Of a stretch of DNA of 10,011 nt, positions 6,734 to 10,011 are shown one piece after another; positions within the stretch are counted from its first letter, which is position 1; each line of letters opens with the position of its first letter. The notes under the pieces were generated by a model. It searched no databases, was not told the DNA's origin, and was given only the letters and a program-made list of their open reading frames with translations. Location: positions 1 to 10,011 of the forward strand of contig CAUJFM010000382.1 in assembly GCA_963169595.1 (NCBI GenBank). Direction: 5' to 3'. A program made the position numbers and the translations under genes. This DNA is from Bacteroidota bacterium. GTDB lineage: Bacteria > Bacteroidota > Bacteroidia > Flavobacteriales_F > PHOS-HE28.

Positions 6734-7979
6734 CGGGGAAAAGCGTTTCCAAGCGGTCCAAGATAGCGCGGGCCACTTCGGCCTTCGACATCAACGGCAA
6801 TTCCGCGGGATCCGTGCCCGGTGCCAGCAGGGTCACCTTGTTGGTGTCCACCCCGAAGCCCGCACCCGGGTCCTGCAGGCTGTTCAGCACCAGCAGGTCG
6901 AGCTTCTTGCGGGCCAGCTTGTCCTGGGCATGGGCCAGTTCGTTGTTCGTCTCCAAGGCAAAGCCCACCACCACCTGCCCGGCCGGTCGCTGCGCCGAGA
7001 GGCTGGCGATGATGTCCTCGGTGGGTTCCAGTTCGATGTCCAGCACGCCGCCCCCCTTCTTGATCTTGCTGTCGGCGGAGCGCTTCGGGCGGAAATCGGC
7101 CACCGCGGCGCTCATGATCACCGCGTCGCAAGCGGACGCCAGCGATCGGCAGGCCTCGGCCATCTCGGCTGCGCTCACCACATCGGTGCGATGGATGCCC
7201 GGGCGGTCCGTGCGCAGGGCTACCGGTCCGGCCACCAGGTGCACGTTGGCGCCCCGCAGGGCGGCCTCCTCGGCCAGCGCGAAGCCCATGCGGCCGCTGG
7301 ACCGGTTGCCGATGTAGCGCACGGGATCGATGGCCTCCTGGGTGGGGCCTGCGGAGATCAGCACGGTGCGACCACGCAGGCGGCTGTTCCCGACCAGGGC
7401 CTGCGCGAGGGCGGCCACGATGTCGGCCGGTTCGCTCATGCGTCCTTCGCCGCTGAGCCCGGAGGCCAGTTCACCGCTCTCGGGGCCGATGGTGCGCACG
7501 CCCCGCTCACGGAGGCGCTCCAGGTTGGCGGTGGTGGAGGTGTCCTTCCACATCTCCAGGTCCATGGCCGGGGCCACGAACACGCGCGAACCGGGGCCTC
7601 CGGCGCCGCCCGGCATGCTCAGGTAACAGGCGATGAGCAGGTTGTCGCAGAGCCCATTGGCCATCTTGGCCAGGGTGTTGGCCGTGGCGGGGGCCACCAG
7701 CATCACATCGGCCCAGCGGGCCAGGTGCACATGGTCGTTCCACTGGCCGCTGCCATCGCGCGCGAACAGGTCGGTGAGGACAGGACGCTTGCTGAGCGTG
7801 GCCAGCGTGAGCGGCGTGACGAAGTCGTGGGCGGATGGGGTCATCACCACCTGCACCTCGCAACCGGCCTTGACCAGTTCGCGGACCAGGAGCGCGGACT
7901 TGTACGCGGCGATGCCACCGGACACGCCGAGGAGCACCTTGCGGTTCAATGTGATGGGCGGAACGGGTCCGCTGGCCAT
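6726..7979 (-). CDS. coaBC: Bifunctional CoaBC, phosphopantothenoylcysteine synthetase/decarboxylase
   Basis: The product has 417 residues, the normal length for the fused enzyme, which makes 4'-phosphopantetheine for coenzyme A from phosphopantothenate, cysteine and CTP. The N-terminal flavin-dependent decarboxylase half (about 12-190) shows LLGVSGGIAAYKS, His83 in HVHLARWAD (the catalytic His), APATANTLAKMA, and the clamp GELASGLSGEGRM (169-181). The C-terminal synthetase half (about 200-417) shows SAGPTQEAIDPVRYIGNRSSG from residue 209, SAAVADFRP, KIKK and GFALETN. Two residues differ from the E. coli enzyme: Asp140 for Asn in PAM(N)xxMW and Ser173 at the active-site Cys of the clamp. I recall both as normal in Bacteroidota. 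A Gly/Pro-rich insertion (PGGAGGPG, 123-130) precedes PAMD. The start is 11 nt after the rpoZ stop. The gene ends in TAG and overlaps DUF4835 by 8 nt. Confidence 0.96.
   Translation of the reverse strand: MASGPVPPITLNRKVLLGVSGGIAAYKSALLVRELVKAGCEVQVVMTPSAHDFVTPLTLATLSKRPVLTDLFARDGSGQWNDHVHLARWADVMLVAPATANTLAKMANGLCDNLLIACYLSMPGGAGGPGSRVFVAPAMDLEMWKDTSTTANLERLRERGVRTIGPESGELASGLSGEGRMSEPADIVAALAQALVGNSRLRGRTVLISAGPTQEAIDPVRYIGNRSSGRMGFALAEEAALRGANVHLVAGPVALRTDRPGIHRTDVVSAAEMAEACRSLASACDAVIMSAAVADFRPKRSADSKIKKGGGVLDIELEPTEDIIASLSAQRPAGQVVVGFALETNNELAHAQDKLARKKLDLLVLNSLQDPGAGFGVDTNKVTLLAPGTDPAELPLMSKAEVARAILDRLETLFPDA
6758..6765 (-). promoter_or_regulatory. Possible internal -7 box for DUF4835
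   Basis: On the minus strand it reads TATCTTGG, identical to the octamer in front of recN, and ends 24 nt before the DUF4835 ATG. It lies inside coaBC, where it encodes Ile-Leu in AILDRLE, and no TTG lies at a good spacing (the nearest is 26 nt away). The match may be chance. Confidence 0.25.
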
Positions 7980-7990
7980 GGTGGCGGGGA

Positions 7991-8329
7991 TCAGCCTTGT
8001 TGCGCGGGCTGGGCGGGGCCTTCCTCCACGCGGCGGAAGTAGAGCTTGCCCTCCAGCAGCTCCTGGATGGCCAGGGCGGTGGGCTTCGGCATGCGCTCGT
8101 AGTGCTTGCTCACCTCGATCTGCTCGCGGTTCTCGTACACCTCTTCCAGGTTCTCACCCGAAACGGCGAACTCCTCGAGCTTGGCGTTCAGTTCCTCCTT
8201 GACCTGCACGCTGATCTGGTTGGCACGCTTGCCCAACAGGGCCACCGCTTCATAGACGTTGCCCGTCTCCTTGTCCAGGTCGGCGACGTTGCGGGTAATG
8301 GTGGTCTTGGCTGCGCTCGTGGGCTTCAT
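7991..8329 (-). CDS. rpoZ: RNA polymerase omega subunit, Bacteroidota type
   Basis: The product has 112 residues. It matches the Rpb6/omega family in its Bacteroidota form: TTITRNVADLDKETGNVYEA near the start, then LGKRANQISVQVKEEL, which includes the conserved helix that clamps the beta-prime C-terminus, then ENREQIEVSKHYERMPKP and a C-terminal ELLEGKLYFR. The tail (EEGPAQPAQQG) is low in complexity and probably unstructured. Omega supports assembly and stability of RNA polymerase. The ATG at 8329 overlaps the bamD stop by 4 nt (ATGA), and a GAAGGA sequence on the minus strand ends 8 nt upstream (8343-8338). This is one of the few Shine-Dalgarno-like sites in the window and fits coupled translation from bamD. 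No promoter of its own is seen. Confidence 0.93.
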   Translation of the reverse strand: MKPTSAAKTTITRNVADLDKETGNVYEAVALLGKRANQISVQVKEELNAKLEEFAVSGENLEEVYENREQIEVSKHYERMPKPTALAIQELLEGKLYFRRVEEGPAQPAQQG

Positions 8330-9138
8330 GGTCGTGTTCCTTCTTGGGTGCTGGCACCTTCCTGCATGGTTTGCAGCTCCCTGTGCAGTTTCTCGGCATC
8401 GGGGAGCAGACCGCTTTGCGGAAAAGCGTCGGCGAAATTACGGAATGATCGGATCGCTTCCTGGATCCGTTCGCGTTTGCGGCTTTCCACGCTGTTCTGG
8501 GCCAGGGCGTGGTCCGCCCGAAGGGTGAGCCACAGGGCATCCTCGCGGAACTTGGTATTGGGCCACTCGCGCAGGAAATTCTTGAAGGTGACGCTCGCCG
8601 CCTGGTAGTTGCGCATGTGGTAATACTGGTAGGCCGCCTTCCAGGCCTTCAGTTCCAGCTTGTCGCGCAGTGCGTCGATCAGGTTGTTGCAGCTGTCCTT
8701 CAGGCTGGTGGCCGGGTAGCGCACCAGGAAGAGCTGCAGCTGGTCGATGGCCATGCGCGTTTCCCCCTGGTCCAGCTCGTACTCCGGCGAATTGCGGTAG
8801 GAGCACATGGCCGTGAGGAAGGCGCACTCCTCGGCATACTGGCTGGAGGGGAAGGTCCGCACGAAGTTGGACAGGTAATAGCCGCCCAGGGTGTAGTCCT
8901 TCATCAGGTAGTAGGCCTTGGCGTACATGTAGTTCACCCGCTCGGCCTCGGCGCGGCCCCGCTGGATCATCACCAGTTCCTCCAGCAGGGGGATGGCGCG
9001 GTCGTAGCCGCCGTTGTTGTAGTACTTCTCGGCCACCTGCATCTTGTAGGCCGCGTCCGTGCTCTTCAGGGCACGGTTGAACTCGCTGCAGCCCGCCAGG
9101 AGCAGGACAAGGGAGAGCAGCAGCAACAGGTGGCGCAT
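8326..9138 (-). CDS. bamD: Outer membrane assembly lipoprotein BamD
   Basis: The product has 270 residues. The start at 9138 begins MRHLLLLLSLVLLLAGC, a lipoprotein signal peptide with lipobox LAGC and acylated Cys17; the longer reading frame upstream would bury this signal and cross the promoter. After it come TPR-like helix pairs of the YfiO/BamD type: AEKYYNNGGYDRAIPLLEEL (about 36-55), MYAKAYYLMKDYTLGGYYLSNFVRTFP, CSYRNSPEYELDQGETRMAIDQLQLFLVRYP, and ending in SFRNFADAFPQS. BamD is the inner-leaflet lipoprotein of the BAM complex, which folds beta-barrels into the outer membrane. It is the first gene of the minus-strand series. A perfect -7 box lies only 13 nt before the ATG, so the messenger would have a very short leader. 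The long Thr/Glu-rich end (EGASTQEGTRP) is probably disordered. Confidence 0.93.
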   Translation of the reverse strand: MRHLLLLLSLVLLLAGCSEFNRALKSTDAAYKMQVAEKYYNNGGYDRAIPLLEELVMIQRGRAEAERVNYMYAKAYYLMKDYTLGGYYLSNFVRTFPSSQYAEECAFLTAMCSYRNSPEYELDQGETRMAIDQLQLFLVRYPATSLKDSCNNLIDALRDKLELKAWKAAYQYYHMRNYQAASVTFKNFLREWPNTKFREDALWLTLRADHALAQNSVESRKRERIQEAIRSFRNFADAFPQSGLLPDAEKLHRELQTMQEGASTQEGTRP

Positions 9139-9151
9139 GGGCGAAGGGGCG

Positions 9152-9159
9152 CAAAGATA
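9152..9159 (-). promoter_or_regulatory. bamD promoter, -7 box
   Basis: On the minus strand this reads TATCTTTG, a perfect match to the Bacteroidota -7 consensus TAnnTTTG. It ends 13 nt before the bamD ATG, so transcription would begin within a few nucleotides of the start codon. No clear TTG is seen at -33. It probably drives the bamD-rpoZ-coaBC-DUF4835 series. Confidence 0.7.
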
Positions 9160-9230
9160 GCTGCCCGCGATCGACAGCCGGAGGTGGACAGCGCGGTGCG
9201 TCCGGCCCCGCAGTGGATCTGCGGTGCGGT

Positions 9231-9238
9231 TACATTTG
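9231..9238 (+). promoter_or_regulatory. -7 box of the alpha-oxoamine synthase gene
   Basis: TACATTTG matches the TAnnTTTG consensus perfectly and is followed by 75 nt to the ATG at 9314. No TTG is seen in the -33 region. It is back to back with the bamD box, 71 nt away. The leader would include a small G+C-rich hairpin, gcgcc/ggcgc with a 3-nt loop (9293-9305), 8 nt before the start codon. Confidence 0.6.
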
Positions 9239-9313
9239 CCGAAGCATTGACGACCCGATCGTCCGGGCCGCCGCCCTACCACCGAACCGAACGCGCCCCC
9301 GGCGCACCCCATC

Positions 9314-10011
9314 ATGAACGACATCTTCGACAAGCTCCGCAAGGACCTCGGCCACATCGGCCGCCACGCCAAGGACAGCCATGGCTACTTCTCCTTCCCC
9401 AAGTTGGAGGGTGAGCTCGGCCCGCACATGACCTTCCGGGGGAAGCCCGTGCTGGTGTGGAGCCTGAACAACTACCTGGGCCTGGCCAACCACCCGGAGA
9501 TCCGCAAGGTTGACGCTGAAGCGGCCGCCGCCTGGGGCATGGCCTACCCGATGGGTGCCCGCATGATGAGCGGCCAGACCAAGTACCACGAGCAGCTGGA
9601 GGATGAGCTCAGCGAGTTCATGGGCAAGGAGGACACCTTCCTGCTCAACTACGGCTACCAGGGCTGCATGAGCGCCATCGAGGCCCTCCTCTCCCGCCAC
9701 GACGTGCTCGTGTACGACAGCGAGTGCCACGCCTGCATGATCGACGGTGCGCGCCTGCACATGGGCAAGCGCTTCGTGTTCCAGCACAACGACCTGAACA
9801 GCCTGGACAAGCAGCTGGAGAACGCCCGCAAAGTGGTGGAGCAGACCGGCGGCGGCATCATGGTGATGACCGAGGGCGTCTTCGGCATGGCCGGGGACCA
9901 AGGCAAATTGAAGGAGATCGTGGAGCGCAAGGCGAAGTACAACTTCCGCCTCTTCGTGGACGATGCGCACGGCTTCGGCATGATGGGCCGTGATGGCCGC
10001 GGCACCGCCGA
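9314..10011 (+). CDS. PLP-dependent alpha-oxoamine synthase (serine palmitoyltransferase-like), 5' part
   Basis: The frame is open to the window edge (232 complete codons); the C-terminal part, with the cofactor lysine, is outside. Starting at MNDIFDKLRKDLG, it shows SLNNYLGLANHPEI (50-63), YPMGARMMSGQTKYHEQLE, NYGYQG, ECHACMIDG with His139 at the place of the His that stacks on the PLP ring, FQHND, and LFVDDAHGFGMMGRDGRG with Asp216 and His219 in the PLP-binding DDAH motif. These enzymes condense an amino acid with an acyl-CoA or acyl-ACP and release CO2. In Bacteroidota such enzymes start sphingolipid synthesis (serine) or sulfonolipid synthesis (cysteate). The motifs do not separate these, nor fully exclude 8-amino-7-oxononanoate synthase or Kbl, though the N-terminus looks like the flavobacterial serine palmitoyltransferase-like group. 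It is divergent from bamD, with its own promoter. Confidence 0.88.
   Translation, partial: MNDIFDKLRKDLGHIGRHAKDSHGYFSFPKLEGELGPHMTFRGKPVLVWSLNNYLGLANHPEIRKVDAEAAAAWGMAYPMGARMMSGQTKYHEQLEDELSEFMGKEDTFLLNYGYQGCMSAIEALLSRHDVLVYDSECHACMIDGARLHMGKRFVFQHNDLNSLDKQLENARKVVEQTGGGIMVMTEGVFGMAGDQGKLKEIVERKAKYNFRLFVDDAHGFGMMGRDGRGTA

Noticed and set aside
7437..7563. CoaBC Asp140 and Ser173 as signs of a dead decarboxylase
   Set aside because: Both differ from E. coli but, as far as I recall, are usual in Bacteroidota CoaBC; the rest of the active site is intact.
6471..8042. Plus-strand open frame of 523 codons opposite coaBC
   Set aside because: Antisense shadow of coaBC and the start of DUF4835; low-complexity His/Gly/Ala composition.
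9293..9305. Riboswitch or attenuator in the synthase leader
   Set aside because: Only a 5-bp hairpin is present in a 75-nt leader, with no T-run or known aptamer elements.
9139..9372. Longer bamD reading frame starting at 9372
   Set aside because: It would bury the lipoprotein signal peptide and overlap the divergent synthase gene and both promoter boxes.

Overview
The window looks like a chromosomal segment of a GC-rich member of the Bacteroidota, probably Flavobacteriales-like. The evidence is a minus-strand housekeeping cluster typical of that phylum (bamD, rpoZ, coaBC, a DUF4835/PorD-type gene, recN, with the start of fabI beyond), promoter boxes matching the Bacteroidota -7 consensus TAnnTTTG, mostly absent Shine-Dalgarno sequences, and a very large secreted protein built from modules common in Bacteroidota surface proteins. 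The species is not identifiable from sequence alone.

Layout from left to right. Positions 1-77 hold the first 25 codons of fabI (minus strand). Positions 78-477 are a divergent non-coding stretch with a candidate fabI promoter and a long inverted repeat (22 bp perfect arms), probably a dispersed palindromic repeat. Positions 478-4020 (plus strand) encode a 1180-residue secreted multidomain protein: signal peptide, MAM-like domain, two small Bacteroidota extracellular domains, a lysyl oxidase domain with the copper histidines and both cofactor residues in place, a type I dockerin, a cohesin-like beta-sandwich, and a C-terminal module with a duplicated YTGQDNDRD motif. A strong bidirectional terminator (4023-4079) separates it from the convergent recN.

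Positions 4086-9138 are one minus-strand gene series read from right to left: bamD, rpoZ, coaBC, DUF4835/porD and recN. The first four are tightly packed, with two start/stop overlaps and one 11-nt gap. They combine outer-membrane protein assembly (BamD), an RNA polymerase subunit, coenzyme A synthesis and a periplasmic protein linked to type IX secretion. recN, the DNA-repair SMC-like ATPase gene, carries an in-frame amber codon at codon 60 just after the Walker A motif. It is therefore a very recent pseudogene, a sequencing error or, less likely, a recoded gene.

Positions 9139-9313 are a divergent promoter region. From 9314 to the window edge (plus strand) runs the 5' part of a PLP-dependent alpha-oxoamine synthase gene, of the type that starts sphingolipid or sulfonolipid synthesis in this phylum.

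The most unusual items are the bacterial lysyl oxidase in a dockerin/cohesin-like surface protein, its repeated C-terminal module, the amber codon in recN, and the inverted repeat between fabI and the oxidase gene.
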